A stretch of DNA of 64,000 nt from Rotaria sordida (Eukaryota; Rotifera; Eurotatoria; Philodinida; Philodinidae). Every line of letters begins with the position of its first letter. Position 1 is the stretch's first letter. The translations under genes were made by a program, and so were the position numbers. Positions 47,038 through 59,734 of this stretch are shown piece by piece. The notes under the pieces are model-generated. The model did not search any database. It was not told the DNA's origin and saw only the letters and a list, made by a program, of their open reading frames with translations. The DNA lies in the NCBI GenBank assembly GCA_905250125.1, contig CAJNOL010000776.1:40129-104128 (forward strand), given 5' to 3'.

Positions 47038-49438
47038 TCTTATTTTCCAACGTGATGTGCAATCAATCATATCAAACGTTTATGTGTGTCGAATGATAAG
47101 CAGAAAAAGAAAGAAACAAATGATCTATCTACATATGTTTCTTTATTCATCTCTTTGCACACATACAGCTGAATTCTGATGACTGTTATTTTTATTCTCA
47201 CTCCCTCTTGCTTCCAGAAAATATCCGATCCACACATTGTCACATGGAAAAAACCTAAGCACAAATGCACATCAATAAACATTTACGATTATAGATATAT
47301 ATATATATATATATATATCTCAATCACTCTAAGATTTAGTCTAAATAAACATTTTTATTACCATTGGTAAACGAATCATATATAATTTAGGTTGATTGTC
47401 ATAAATAAATGGATGCATTTTGTCCGACCATAGTTACTTGAGCTGTACTTAGTTTATTTATAGTGATGGAATACGTTGTCACTATAATGTATATAAATGA
47501 TAATATGGAAATTATTTGTTTGCTTTTTTGAAGATCATTGTATTTGATACTGATCATAGAGACGAGTTAGACTTTGAAATTAATCAAATATATTCGATAT
47601 ATTGGTCAGAATTTTCAACATTCGTAGTTTCTAACAATTTTTTAATTAGTAATTATTCATATAACAATGATTACTCTTAGAAATGCTCTATAAAATATTT
47701 TTTGATAAAAAAAAAAAAAACTTCTATTTTGCATATATTTTTTCAATCAATGCTCAGATTCAAATATGTCAATTCAATATGAAATTAACGCCAAAAAAAA
47801 AGAAACCTGTTTGAATGCATATCGTAAATATTTAACAGAAGTATGTGCAACCAATAGGTGTTCTTTATTACTATAATTGATTCAAAGAGTATTAAAATAA
47901 TTTGTAAAAAATCGATCAACCACATATGTTGGTTATAATTTATTTACCTGAAGGACAAAGAAAAAAGTTCTTTTTTGCTCGCTTAGAATTTTAATTCTCT
48001 TCAAACTTTATTACTTTTCTTTTTATATTAAACTTTACCTTTGTTTTTTTTATCTTAACCTTGTAATAAAAGTAATCTAGTAAAAATAAATGTAAGAAAA
48101 AAAAACAAAATAAGACTATTTTTATAGTTGATTGAAGACAAACGAACTATCATTATTTGTTTTTGCTTTGTCTTTTATCGATAAATTTTTCAAAAGAAAC
48201 AAGTTGAATTATATGGAAAAAAATAACCTATATTCATTTTTGTTTGATTAAAGTGTAAGATATATTTCTATACTGTCTTAAAAAGGTTTCATTTCACATA
48301 TTTATTGTATCGAATAGATGATTATTCACATTAAATCTTTTCAAATATAGTTTTTAGTTTATGATCGATGCACTTTAAGAGTATAATCTTGTTTTCTATG
48401 TATAATACAATAATAATAAATATATAATTAACTGAAAACTTTCACATCTATATATATATATATACATGCATTATAGTTAAGCTGCAATATACCGTCAACT
48501 TTTTTTGTTTTTATTTAAAAAAAAACTCAACTGTCAGTTTTTCAAGGTTCAATTGAAGAAAAAAAAATTGAGAAAAGACCACTGATCATGTATTATAAGT
48601 TTGCATTCGACATTCACATATATTTTTCTTAGCCGTAAGCAATAGCGGCACCATGCATGCTATTGTGACACCCACCTATACAATAAATATATGTTTTTGC
48701 ATTAGAACACGTCCGCCATTTCTGATTGTTCGTATAGATGAGAAATGTCTCGATCGTTTACTGGTAGTATACACTATTCTTAGCTTCACATAGAAAATAG
48801 ATCGAACTGTTTTTTTCTCTTCTTAGCTTCGATCTAGCATTATTCTCGAACTGGTTTTCATTGCTGTCTTCTCTCAATTCCTAGAGGAGATACATATTTG
48901 TTGTTGCTATATCCATTTATTTTATTTCATATATGAAAAATAAAGAGAAAAATATCGTTTTAGTTTGTTACATTGTAGTGATAAATCAGTTTCAATTGAT
49001 CTTATTTTCTAAAGTAGGCGGAGACACTCACATTCACTATGGTTTTCTTTGTTCGTCTTCCTGGGAGTTTCCTCAAGTGCTTATAGATTATCAATAAAGA
49101 GCGAAATAACGATGTTCGTTTAATCGATCAACTATTCTATTCTATTCATTCATTCATTAATTCATCTAACTGCTTATTCATGTAGAATTCACAACACGAT
49201 AGAGAAATCAATATTACGTAAGTAAATCTCAGATAATGTTCTCAACTGTTGTTATGCTCCTTTCATTGTTTGCTGTTGTCGAAGCTTTAATAAATCTGCA
49301 CATTAGCATACATCATTGGTAATAAAATCTGTCTACTGATACGGTACTCTCTCATGAGTACATAATATATTTGGAAAAAAAGAGAAAAAGTGATGATCTA
49401 CTGGGAAAAAAACATGTTTCTTTTCAAAAAAAAACCAA

Positions 49439-49470
<32 letters not shown>

Positions 49471-51397
49471 AGCATAGTATATATGACAGAATCAAATCTC
49501 TGTCGTCAACGACATCCGGCATGATTCGCATTATGATCAACAGAGCATGCTATTCTCGACAGTAAATATTATCTGTAGATTTTGCTCAGCATTAAAAGTA
49601 AGTTATGATCTCACGTTGAATAAGATATGTTTATTTAATAATTATCTTCGAATGAATAAATTTGAATACTAGTTAAATTATTATATAGAAAGTGAAAATA
49701 AATAAACCTTGATATAGTTGTTTTTCTAGTCAGATTTTATCACCATAGGTTTTCTTTTCTACTGACGAACAAATTAATTATTAAAATGAGATGGGAGGAG
49801 GAGATGTGCGACATGAGGTAACAACTGTTAGATGATTCGTTCTCGAATTTGTATGAGCAATGAAAGTGAATACGGAAATGAAAGACTTTTTTTTCTAATA
49901 GAATAACACATCTTAATAACAAAAAGAGCCTTATGATCCGGAAATACAATGTGAGTAAAAGAAAAACGGAAAAAGAAAACGAGAAAGAATGAAAAGAAAA
50001 TAGTGGAAAAAAGAAAGATGTCTAAGCTTTTAACGAGATGACGCACATCAAGGATGCATCGTATTCATTCTTCTAATAAACTGAAGGTAGATATAATACA
50101 ACTATTTTTTTCTGTTTTTCTTTTCTATTTTAAAGACAAACAAGCTTCTTATATCGATGATTATTAATGTATATGAAAGTCTTTCTTATTTTTTTTTTCT
50201 TCTGTCACTGTTGCACTGAAAAACGCATGATATTTGATCTCGAACAAGAAAATTATATTATTGAAGTAAGATGATGTGAATGAATATGTTTCTGCACAAA
50301 ATAGTACTTAGTTTGTGGGTTGTTTGTATTCATCTATGAAAATATTCCGTCAAAAAATTTTTCTAAAGATTTTCTAATTTTTGTTTTCATACATATGACA
50401 TTGCTTATGTTTGTTTGATTTGTAACTAATCACAGTGAAAATAATATGTTTATATGTTAAAGAACTAGTTATAAATTTGACGAGATATAATAGAGATTTT
50501 CGATAATGATTATAAATGTCTGTCAGTCTAAGAAAATAAGATTGACAGAAAAACAGTATTTAGAAAAGCTAATTTGATTTAATACACTACAATAGTGTTT
50601 AATCTATATAATTGAACTAGTATTGTTTTCCCTTATTTGCCATTATGAACTCCAGCTGTCTCATGGGATACGCTTTTTAGATTAATACAATGTATAATGA
50701 AGTAAGATGTTGTTAAGATTTAACCATTTTTTAATGTTTAGTTATCACGAAAAAGAAATCATTTTTTTTCAAAAAAGAAAAAAAACGAACAGAAAACAGC
50801 GAAATAACATAATTACGCTGAAACTAATAATAGTAAAAAAATGAGGAGAAAAGGATGCGATCTATATGAAAAAGCTTTTTATTAAGTTTCACAATTAATG
50901 TATACGAATGATTAGACATTAGTCTGTTTTTTGTTTTACTATATATATCCATTTAGTAATGTTTTTTATTTAATTTTTTCTTATGTTTTTCTTCTGTCTT
51001 TCTTGATCACAAAAAGGATAGAATGGAATAGGAAAAGGGACTATTTTTCAGTTTTGTCTTCGACATCTATTTACTATCTTAATCTCTGTGGTAAGAATGA
51101 AAGAAATGTTTGAGTGATTAGACATGTCCTCAATATGTGCTAATGAGAAAAAATGGCAAAAATATTTTCCATTTGTTTCTCTATTTATTTTAGATATCTA
51201 TTCACTATTTCTATAAAAAAAATTCATTGACAGAATGCATGATAAGATTAAAAACATCTTTCAATTTATTACTACTGTTGTCCAACAATTCTAATCGTCG
51301 AACAACAGAAGGATTTATTTTATTTTCAAAATTATTTTTCTATTGATCATGTGTTATTGTCAACAAAAGAATAGTATAATAAACGTATTTAATAAGA
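47038..51397. other. 4.4-kb intergenic region with microsatellites
   Basis: No exon with a recognisable product. It has (AT)n tracts near 46762-46778 (just upstream), 47298-47318, 48450-48464 and 49439-49463, and many A/T homopolymers. Open frames such as 50931-51113 are short and lack domains. The last few hundred bases presumably hold the promoter of the membrane protein starting at 51398. Confidence 0.5.
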
Positions 51398-54300
51398 ATG
51401 AGCGACTTGACAATTGTTGCATTATGTCAAGTTCTAACAAATTTAACTCATAATCGTTGTCATTTACTTGAAAATTCAAATACATGTCGATGTGTCGATG
51501 ATATTATAGATCCAAGTATGATAATTTATATTTGTTTTGTTTTGGTTTTTTTTTTATTTATAATAAAAGTATTCATTTTTGTTTTATTGTTTTTAGAACC
51601 AACTACGGTTATTAGTACGCCACCTAATATAATGATGAGTGAAGTATTGTTAATATTTTTTGTCTTAATATTATGGCTTTCAGCTATTGGCTTTTGTCTA
51701 AATCAATATAAATCACTTCGTCGTCTTGAAACTCAAGTACATTATTGTGTTAATCGAAAAGATCCATTAAATATAGGCGATATTAAAATAGTTACACGTG
51801 AACAAGATTCAATAATATATAAGAAAAAACGTTATTCAACTCTTCCTGATACACATGTTAATCGTGATGAATTAAAAGCTATGCAATATGTTAAAGAATA
51901 TTTACCAAAAAATACAACAACAACATCAACAATAACAGAAGTTCTTGTTGTTAGTCGAGAAAGTCTTACTGCAAATATACCTGTAGCAACAACAATATCT
52001 TTGTATAATCCATCAGGATCTTTAACACAAACACCTTATATTCCATTAAGTACACATAATGAACTAGCCGAAGAGCAACAATTGCTATCAACATTGCCGT
52101 CATCATTAGAACCTAGTGTTTTATTAGAAACAGACTTTAATAAAGCTACTGATAGCACGTCTTATGTTAGTCGAACAGGTAAAACAAGAACATGATTTTG
52201 AATATATTTGATTCAATTGAAGATTATATCATAAATTTATAATTTAATCTCTTTTCTATGTTACGAGAAAAACAAAAGATTAGAGTTTCTCTCCTAAAAG
52301 ATTTTTGAATGATTAAGCTCTTACGATTGAATCCATTTATACTAATATCAACAAATGACAGAAATCATATTTTTACTTATAGTTTAATCAATAAACTAAA
52401 TGAAAAGCAAATATTAAGAGATAAACGTTGTCATTCGATATAAGCGACATTCTGTTAGGATTGTTAACAGAATTCAATTATTTGATTAAATGGATGACCT
52501 CAAATAATAGAAAAGTATACCGACAACATCCTGATTTGTTTTTAAAATATATTCTCGAAGAGCTAATTAGTAGCTCTTTAAGAAAATTTGGATATGAATC
52601 ATGATTGTAAATTAGAAATAATTCATTAAAATAAATCATATCTTAACGAATACGATCGAGAAATAAAACCCTAATAATATCGCTTATGAGCAAAATAAAC
52701 ACATAGAAAACTATGATAGATCTGGCTTGGTTCATATGATTAATACTACCAACTATACACTACAGAATATTGTTCGACAATCATCAGACTATAAAATTGA
52801 AAAAAGGAAAAAGAATAGATCTCTTTACTTGCGAAGTTAACTTATATGGTAGTTTTGTCTCTTTCGAAATTTTAATTATTAGTTCATGTTTTTATTTTTA
52901 TCGAATTACATACATTGAAAGATATACTCAAAAATCTTTTGAAATCTTATAAAAACTAAGATAATCATAAGTATAAAAATAGAAAAATAATTCATAGTTT
53001 TAAGCCTTTTGAATGTCAATATCCTAGCTTAAAGACCTTCAATTGATCACTAAACTTATATTGTCAATTTTTTTATTAATAATTATAGCTCGGATTAAGT
53101 TTTCAAGATATCTTTGTATCTGATGTCCTACTATGTTAAGAAATTACTATAAGAATTAAATTTTTATTATATTTAGTACGAATCGTGGGAATAATCTACT
53201 ATTTTTTTCTATTTCCTTTAATGTCGTTGGATTCACATATAAATACATCTATATTTTTCTCCTACATGGTTGTTATGTTTTCTCTCCTTTTTTTTATTTA
53301 ATAATTGAAGTGAGTATTTACATCAATTTTATATAAAATTGAATAATTCGTTGTGGTTAAAAAATTCTTGTTAAATATCGAATGTCGAAACTTAGTCTTA
53401 AAAGCTAACTTAAATTTTCTTTTTACAAGAGAAACAATGCAAATATTTCATACATAAAAGAAATAGATTTAAATACATATTTTCCATGTTTATTTAAATA
53501 AAATACGACAAGTAAATTTTATTTTATTGAAATATAATTATTATATTTTTTAATTAATATATAAATAATATTAATTTTTTGTTTGATCTTTTTTATTGTA
53601 AATTGTTGAAAACTAATAAGAAATTTGCAACATTTGTGTTTTTTTGAAGAAAGATTCTAAATTCGATAGAATATCATTAGCTCGAAAGAAATGTTTTTCT
53701 CTTCCAAATATTTTTTAATAAGCAAAAAAACAATTTAAAAAAAAAACAACGGATTTATCCTTTCTTATTACCTATTTCGATTTTATTGTTGTCGTCTGAG
53801 ATATTTCCTTTCGTACATACATACATGACAAAATATAATCTAATCTTTCAAAAACAACACCTTTTCAATGAAATACTCCAAAAAAAAAACGAAATTCAAT
53901 ATGAAGATTTTATTTAAAAATTGAATTTGGCTTTTTATTTTCCTAGGATGTGGTCGCTTATCAGCAGGCCTTACTGTTCCATATATTTCTACACCAAATC
54001 GTTTATCTTTATCTTGGAATGGTTCACGTATGCATGAAACAAGTTCTTCAACACAACATTTATGTGTACCATCAAATGATCTTCGATCAAATCGTTATTC
54101 TGATGGAAATATATCTTTAACTGTTCCACAAACTTCACAAAAAAATTCAGAAAATCCAAATGAAAAATTACTTGATCCTCGACTTATATCCCGTACAGTT
54201 CGTCGAAGTTTATTAGCTTTACATCGTGAAAGTCAAGAAAATATTCATATGCATCGTACTAAAGAAAAGACTCAATCAGAAACTGATGTTCATATTGCAT

Positions 54301-54746
54301 TTATGCCATGGAAAATAAAAATGAAATCAAAATTAAAACGTACTCATCATCATACTTATCAACAACAACAACAGCAACAACAACAGCAACAACAACAACA
54401 ACAACAACAACAACAAATTCGACCACATTCAAACACACTTTCTATTTTATCTATACGACAAAATAGTAATGATCAAGAACGACGTATATCAGACTATGCA
54501 AAAATGAAGCATGAATATCGATTTTCAACTCCACCATCACGTAATTATCCATTAGCAACAAATTCAACACTTCGACGAAGTTTAAAACATTATCCAAAAT
54601 ATACAACACAAAGTACAACGGAAAGTGAAACAATACAAGGCGATTTACCAATAATTACAAGTGTTGATGTATCAGTTAACGAAGATGATGATGCAGCTAA
54701 AACATTAATTCAAACAGATATACAATCCCAATTATCATCATTGTAA
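51398..54746 (+). CDS. Unrecognised single-pass membrane protein with poly-Q
   Basis: Three exons (51398-51515, 51597-52178, 53947-54746) joined across an 81-bp and a 1,768-bp intron give 499 aa. I do not recognise the family. The short N-terminal segment has three Cys and an NLT glycosylation sequon (QVLTNLTHNRCHLLENSNTC). It is followed by one strong transmembrane helix near residues 52-72 (VLLIFFVLILWLSAIGFCL) and a basic juxtamembrane region that looks ordered (LRRLETQVHYCVNRKDPLNI, IKIVTREQDSIIYKKKRYST). The long cytoplasmic tail is Ser/Thr-rich, with a run of about 20 Gln (54360-54416, CAA interrupted by CAG) and a basic stretch before it. No signal peptide is visible, so the orientation (N-out, type III) is inferred. 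If the last exon is skipped, a GKTRT ending at 52195 is possible. Confidence 0.72.
52179..53946 (+). other. 1.77-kb intron of the poly-Q membrane protein gene
   Basis: Donor ACAG|GTAAAA and acceptor TTCCTAG|GATGTG join in phase. The interior is AT-rich, and I found no inverted ends or coding remnants. Confidence 0.5.
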
Positions 54747-55329
54747 ATTTTCATTTTATTTTTCCTTTTATGTGTATGTAGACTTTCTTTTTTTCCTTGT
54801 TCTTCTCTTATACAATACCGGTGAATTGTTTTTTTAATATATGATTCACATAATTAGAAAAGAGATTGATCAATAAATGCATTGATTTGTGAAATTCTTT
54901 TAAAAGAATATTTTTGTTTGAGAAAAAAATACTGATTTTTGTTTTTTTATACTCTTGTTTTCTTGGCAGTAAAACCCATCGTGATTGATTTATGTCATGA
55001 TTTTTAAATTTTTTCTTTTTTTCTAACCGTTCTATGAGTTTTAGTATACTTGATTGTACTGCCATTGAATGAAGACAAAAAAGAAAAACAACCTTTTTTT
55101 CTTTCATACGAAGTGTATAAATGTGAAGAGAAAAAAAACAGAAGGCTATCGAACAGAAACTTGCTTTTCATTTCGTTTTTTGTATTAAGTAAATATTGTA
55201 ACCACCTACATTATCGAAAAAGAAAGAGAGATTGAGAGAAAGATGATGACGACCAAAGCAAGAATATTTATGTCGAATAACAACTTATTTTTCTTCATAC
55301 AGTTATAAAAAAAAGTTGGGCAAGAAGAA

Positions 55330-57285
55330 ATGCAACGAACATTACTCTTGAAATCCGTATTTACTCTAGTTATATTAATCTTATCATCAAATTGTCAGGC
55401 ACCTATGTGTAATATAAATAATGATATTCTAATATGTTCTGTTAAAAATACTTCATCTCTCGTGGATACAAGTTTCAATAGTTCAAATGGATACAGTTCG
55501 GTCAAAATTAGATATAATGGAAATGTTCAATTGAATTTAATAGCACCATCAATGAAACCAATTATTATAGAACCTTCTGATGAAAGCGATAGTCATACAC
55601 TTCAAATATCAACTATAAATACAGCTGCTTCTCGTATTGACATACAAATTCGTCTTTCATCAAATCAAGTATTATTACCATTATTTACAGCAACTTGTAA
55701 TATCACAGCACCGAGAAGTACCTTACGTATTAGTGTAATACAAAGTATAATGGATCCAAAGGATTTTAAAATATTTGATGATACTTCAACTTCATTAACA
55801 ATGAATTTTGCTAATTATGAACTTATTTTTACACGAAGTGATACATATCGTGGAGTAAGAAAATATGAAATAACTAATTTATTTACTGAATATTTTATTT
55901 TATTTTATTTTTTATCTATTTTATAGACTTTATATTTACATAATCTTATTCGTCTATTTACAAATATTACAAATATAACTATTTCCGGTAATGATCATGA
56001 TCTTATTGTTAATGATACACGAATGCCATTGTTTATCAAAACTGATCGATTATCATTTAAATATCTTCATTTATATGATCGAATGCTTGATAACTTTCCT
56101 ACTTTAAAAGAATTTTTTATTGAAGGATGTAGATATAATAAAACGGCACAATTTTTACGTTCTTCAAACGTTTATAATATATCAGTAGATATGAGATATA
56201 ATATACCTGATGATTCCAGTTTACCAAATCATCCTGAAACATTCAAAGATCTTCAAAGATTAATAAGTTTAACTCTTATTGAACAAAAACTTAATTCATC
56301 ATGTTTAAGAGCCATTAAACAGCAACGAAAGCTTAGCAATTTATTATTGGATCTTGGTTCATATTCAAACTCTGATTTTGATGATTGGATGCAAGACATG
56401 CCAATTGTTAAATATTTAACAATTAATAATATATCAGATTTAAATATATTTCCATCAAAATTTTTTAATAAATTACATGCTATAGAGCAAATCATATTAA
56501 AAGGACGATTCAATTTGAAAAAAGAAGACATATGTATTTTTACTCGTATTAATATCCAAACTTATCCAAAAACTCCGATTATAGAATTAAATAATGAAGA
56601 TAAATCAAAAGATGATATATGCGCCAATATTTACATACAAGCTATTAATCAAATAACAATAGAAGGTATTAAATGTCCTCCACAGGATACTTGTTCTGAC
56701 TGCGAACGATGGGCTAACCAGGCACAGCAATGTGATCTTACTCCATATGAAGAGACATGTAGAGGTGAGACAACTGATCCTGGTAATATATTTTTCTACA
56801 ACGAAAGTCGTCTATATGGTTTTTTTCAAAATCGTTCATGGTTAAATCGACCAACAAATAGTACAAAATCACCAACAGGACAAGCAGGCTCAGTAAATAT
56901 TGGTGCTATTATTGGTGCAACATGTGGTCTTCTTGTAGCTATTGTAATTCTTGCTACGACAATTTATTGTATTTATCGATCTCGTCAAAAAGATGCAGCG
57001 AAAAATACGTCATCAATGCAAGAAGGAAAATATAGACGTTCATCAAAGGATTCAGCACATGTTTCAATTGCAACAAGTAAATCATCAAAATCATCACGTT
57101 ACGCACTTGAAAAATCATTTTTTCCTTCGATTCAACCTAATGATGAAATAGCACCACCACTTTATACTGCACCATCTGAATCAGTTGGTTCTGTTTCTGC
57201 TTATCGTTTACCACCAGTACCAAGTGCTCCTCGTGAAAGTGTATTAACTCATACAACACATGTTTATGAAACAGTCGACACTTAA
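55330..57285 (+). CDS. Unrecognised type I membrane protein, LRR-like ectodomain
   Basis: Two exons (55330-55854, 55927-57285), 627 aa. The N-terminal signal peptide (LLLKSVFTLVILILSSNCQA) and a single transmembrane helix near residues 494-518 (IGAIIGATCGLLVAIVILAT) make this a type I surface protein. The ectodomain has many N-glycosylation sequons. Weak leucine-rich-repeat-like spacing (LYLHNLIRLFTNITNITI, LSFKYLHLYDRMLDNFPTL, LQRLISLTLIEQKLNSS, VKYLTINNISDLNIFP) ends in a Cys cluster (CPPQDTCSDCERW, QQCDLTPYEETC) just before a Thr/Ser-rich stalk, as in LRR receptors with a C-terminal cap. The cytoplasmic tail is about 100 aa, Ser-rich, with a PPLYTAPSES/YRLPPVPSAPRES stretch that could bind SH3 or WW domains. 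I cannot name the family; an adhesion or receptor role is an inference from topology. Confidence 0.75.
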
Positions 57286-57378
57286 TATAATGAACAAATG
57301 AAAAAATGTTGATATTTCCGTATTTTTTTTATCATAAAATGAAACATTTTTTTTTTAAATTTTTACAAATATAATCAC

Positions 57379-58339
57379 TTAAAAGTCAATTTCTGTTGTT
57401 CCATTTCCAGGTTCAATATGTGTACCTATGATAAGAGAATGTTGAAATGCATTGAGCTTTAGGATACTTTTTTCATCGTGTAATAATCCTTGGCCTATAA
57501 TATATAAAGAATTTATTTTTTTAAATAATTTTTTTCTCAATGAATATCATCTAATACACACTAACAACATCAAATTCTAATGGAGAATGTGTATATGTAA
57601 CTCTATCTCGAACAAATTGTTCTCTTAATTGACAAAATTCTTCTAAATTTTTATATTGATCTATTTTAGGTACAAACATTGATAATGGACTCATACATAT
57701 ATAAGAAATAATACGTAATAATTCTGATTGATTATTTTCTTCTTTATTAACAATTGCTGGTGTATTACAATGAATAGAACGGCAAACCCAAACAATAAAA
57801 TCATCTGCTTTACATTTAATTAGACGAGGATGTAATTTTTCAAGTGATGGATATTGATTAGGAACTCTTATATAACTATCCCAAAGATGTTCTTCAGTTT
57901 TTGATTTTAATTCAAGAAAATGTTTATGTGAATCAGGTACAATTCAATAGACCGAGCTGAGGTGTACCTGGCCCAGATTTTTTTTATAAAGTTTAAATCT
58001 TTAATCATTTGTTTTACAAAAAAAAGAACAAAATTAAACGTACCATGCTTCATCCAATGTTTCTAGAGTATTACGTTGAATATGATATGATTTTGGTAAA
58101 CTTTCTAAATATTTCCATAATAAATTCACACTATGATTAACTTCATCATTGGTAACTATATTGCTAAATATAGCATAACCATGTTCATTGGGATGTTCAA
58201 TACCTTGTTGAAATTCTTCAATATTATGAACAGAAAACCGAGGATATATCACATCAACATCTATTGATACATCTTCTAAGTTTTTAAATTTTAATTCATC
58301 AATTTGATTTAATGATGTTGAAGGATAGATCTGATCCAT
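57379..58339 (-). pseudogene. Decayed phytanoyl-CoA dioxygenase-like gene
   Basis: Minus-strand pieces: 58339-58044 (MDQIYPSTS..., EHPNEHGYAIFSNIVTNDEV, ending TLDEAW), about 57943-57562 (VPDSHKHFLELK, FIVWVCRSIHCNTPAI, SPLEFDVV), and 57494-57379 (GQGLLHDEKSILKLNAF...TEIDF). The order and motifs fit the PhyH family: a GYAIFSNIV opening, then the V-P-x-SHK and W-x-x-R-x-x-HCNTPA block that carries the distal His and the 2-oxoglutarate Arg. The central core with the H-x-D iron site is absent. Between pieces, a scrap reading GPGTPQLGLLNCT ends in a stop just before VPDSH. The gene thus appears to have lost its middle, by real deletion or by an assembly collapse. The 57561-57495 intron is normal. 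No active enzyme could be made from this copy. Confidence 0.68.
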
Positions 58340-59007
58340 AATTCAAAAATAAAACTTTGTTGTTATTTCGTTCTCACTAAATAACTCTGCATAATTCAGC
58401 TATTGTAATAAAGATAAGAGAATAATGTAATCATATACGTGTATATATATATATATATATATTACATGAAAATGATAAAATGATTCTAGATGTTTCTCCG
58501 TATCTTTTTAAGTGTACAAGAATTTCTTTTATACACTATTGATGATTCATAAAAAACCTCATTGAAACATAAGAAAGAAATAAAACATCAATATCTACTG
58601 CTCATTTAATTTTCTAGAAATAAAAATGATTTATTTCAAATGCTAACAAATATAATTTTTCTTTTTTATTGAAAAGAATTCTTTGCTAATGAAAAGTTCG
58701 TCATTTCTTCGTTAACTATTGTCAAATCATGTGTTAACTATTGAAAAGGTTTAGAACAATTGTTGAAACGTAAAAGACTCATGAAAAACACATGTCATGT
58801 GGCGTAGAAAATCTTGTCATACAACCGCGACATCTGATCGGTTTTTTTTTACCGCATAGGAGTCAACTAAACATAATAAATGGAATTCGATTCTAGTTGA
58901 TTGATGTATTTTTTTTGTTTCTTATGTATGTCCAACTATTTGTTCTTGTTTTTCTTATTTAGATTTTTCAATAGATCTTATTCTGAAATTGTTTATTTTC
59001 ATTAGAG
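58340..59007. promoter_or_regulatory. Shared upstream region between divergent genes
   Basis: This is a 668-bp AT-rich interval between the minus-strand PhyH-like remnant and the ATP synthase subunit g gene. It contains an (AT)n run (58441-58461) and poly-T stretches. A TTCATTAG acceptor-like end just before the ATG at 59008 suggests a leader intron. No defined promoter element is recognisable; the assignment is by position. Confidence 0.4.
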
Positions 59008-59480
59008 ATGGCTGCTATTGTCAATCGTGTCACAAATCTTGTACCTAAGCTTGCACTTCGTAAGTTTTCTTTGATGAATTTTTTTCATATCTAAAATAAT
59101 ATGATTCATTTTTTTTAGCTGTGGCACGTTATGGACAATCAAAATTAAATCGTTTCTGGTATTTTGCTCGTGTTGAATTACGACCACCTATGCCAAATGA
59201 ATTTAGTCAAGTTCAAGAAGGCATTCAACAAATAGTTCGATCAGCTACAACAGGTGCTTGGCGAAAATTGACTGTTAAAGTATGTTTTATTTTTTTATTT
59301 GAATTATTCTCTATTGTTTTTTTGGTCTTTTAAATTTAGCAATTTGCATTAAATTCACTTGTCGGTCTTGAAGTGATGTTTTGGTTTTATATTGGTGAAT
59401 GTATTGGTCGTGGTAGTATTATTGGTTATCGACCTGGACGAAGTGAAGGCATCCCAGCTCCATATAAATACTTTATGTGA
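59008..59480 (+). CDS. ATP5MG: Mitochondrial ATP synthase subunit g
   Basis: Three exons (59008-59059, 59119-59279, 59340-59480), 117 aa, close to the usual 100-115. The N-terminus (MAAIVNRVTNLVPKLAL) is basic and amphipathic. The body is conserved: ARYGQSKLNRFWYFARVELR, PPMPNEFSQVQEGIQQIV, then LNSLVGLEVMFWFYIGECIG, the single membrane helix with its G-x-x-x-G dimerisation motif (GLEVMFWFYIGECIG-type spacing), and RGSIIGYRPG at the end. Subunit g sits in the Fo membrane sector and, with subunit e, drives ATP synthase dimer rows that shape mitochondrial cristae. A polyadenylation signal (AATAAA, 59631) follows. Highly likely a functional housekeeping gene. Confidence 0.93.
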
Positions 59481-59630
59481 TCCTTAGAAAAAGAAATAAA
59501 TAGTTGGTAGAAAAAGAAAAACCAAACAACAATAAAAATCCTTTCTCTATTCATAGCACAGTGACTATCATCTATGCTCTTTTTTTCTCTCTCCTGTTGT
59601 CATCCATTTGTGGCACTTTAGTTCTTTTCA

Positions 59631-59636
59631 AATAAA
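59631..59636 (+). terminator. Probable polyadenylation signal of the subunit g gene
   Basis: AATAAA (with overlapping AATAAAAG) lies about 150 bases after the stop codon, ahead of an A-rich run. Confidence 0.5.
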
Positions 59637-59734
59637 ATAAAAGATTAAAAAAAAACCCTACAATCTATGAGTTTAACATTGAATAACACTTGATTAGTTA
59701 TTCTTTATTTTTTAGATGTATAATAATTATTGAA

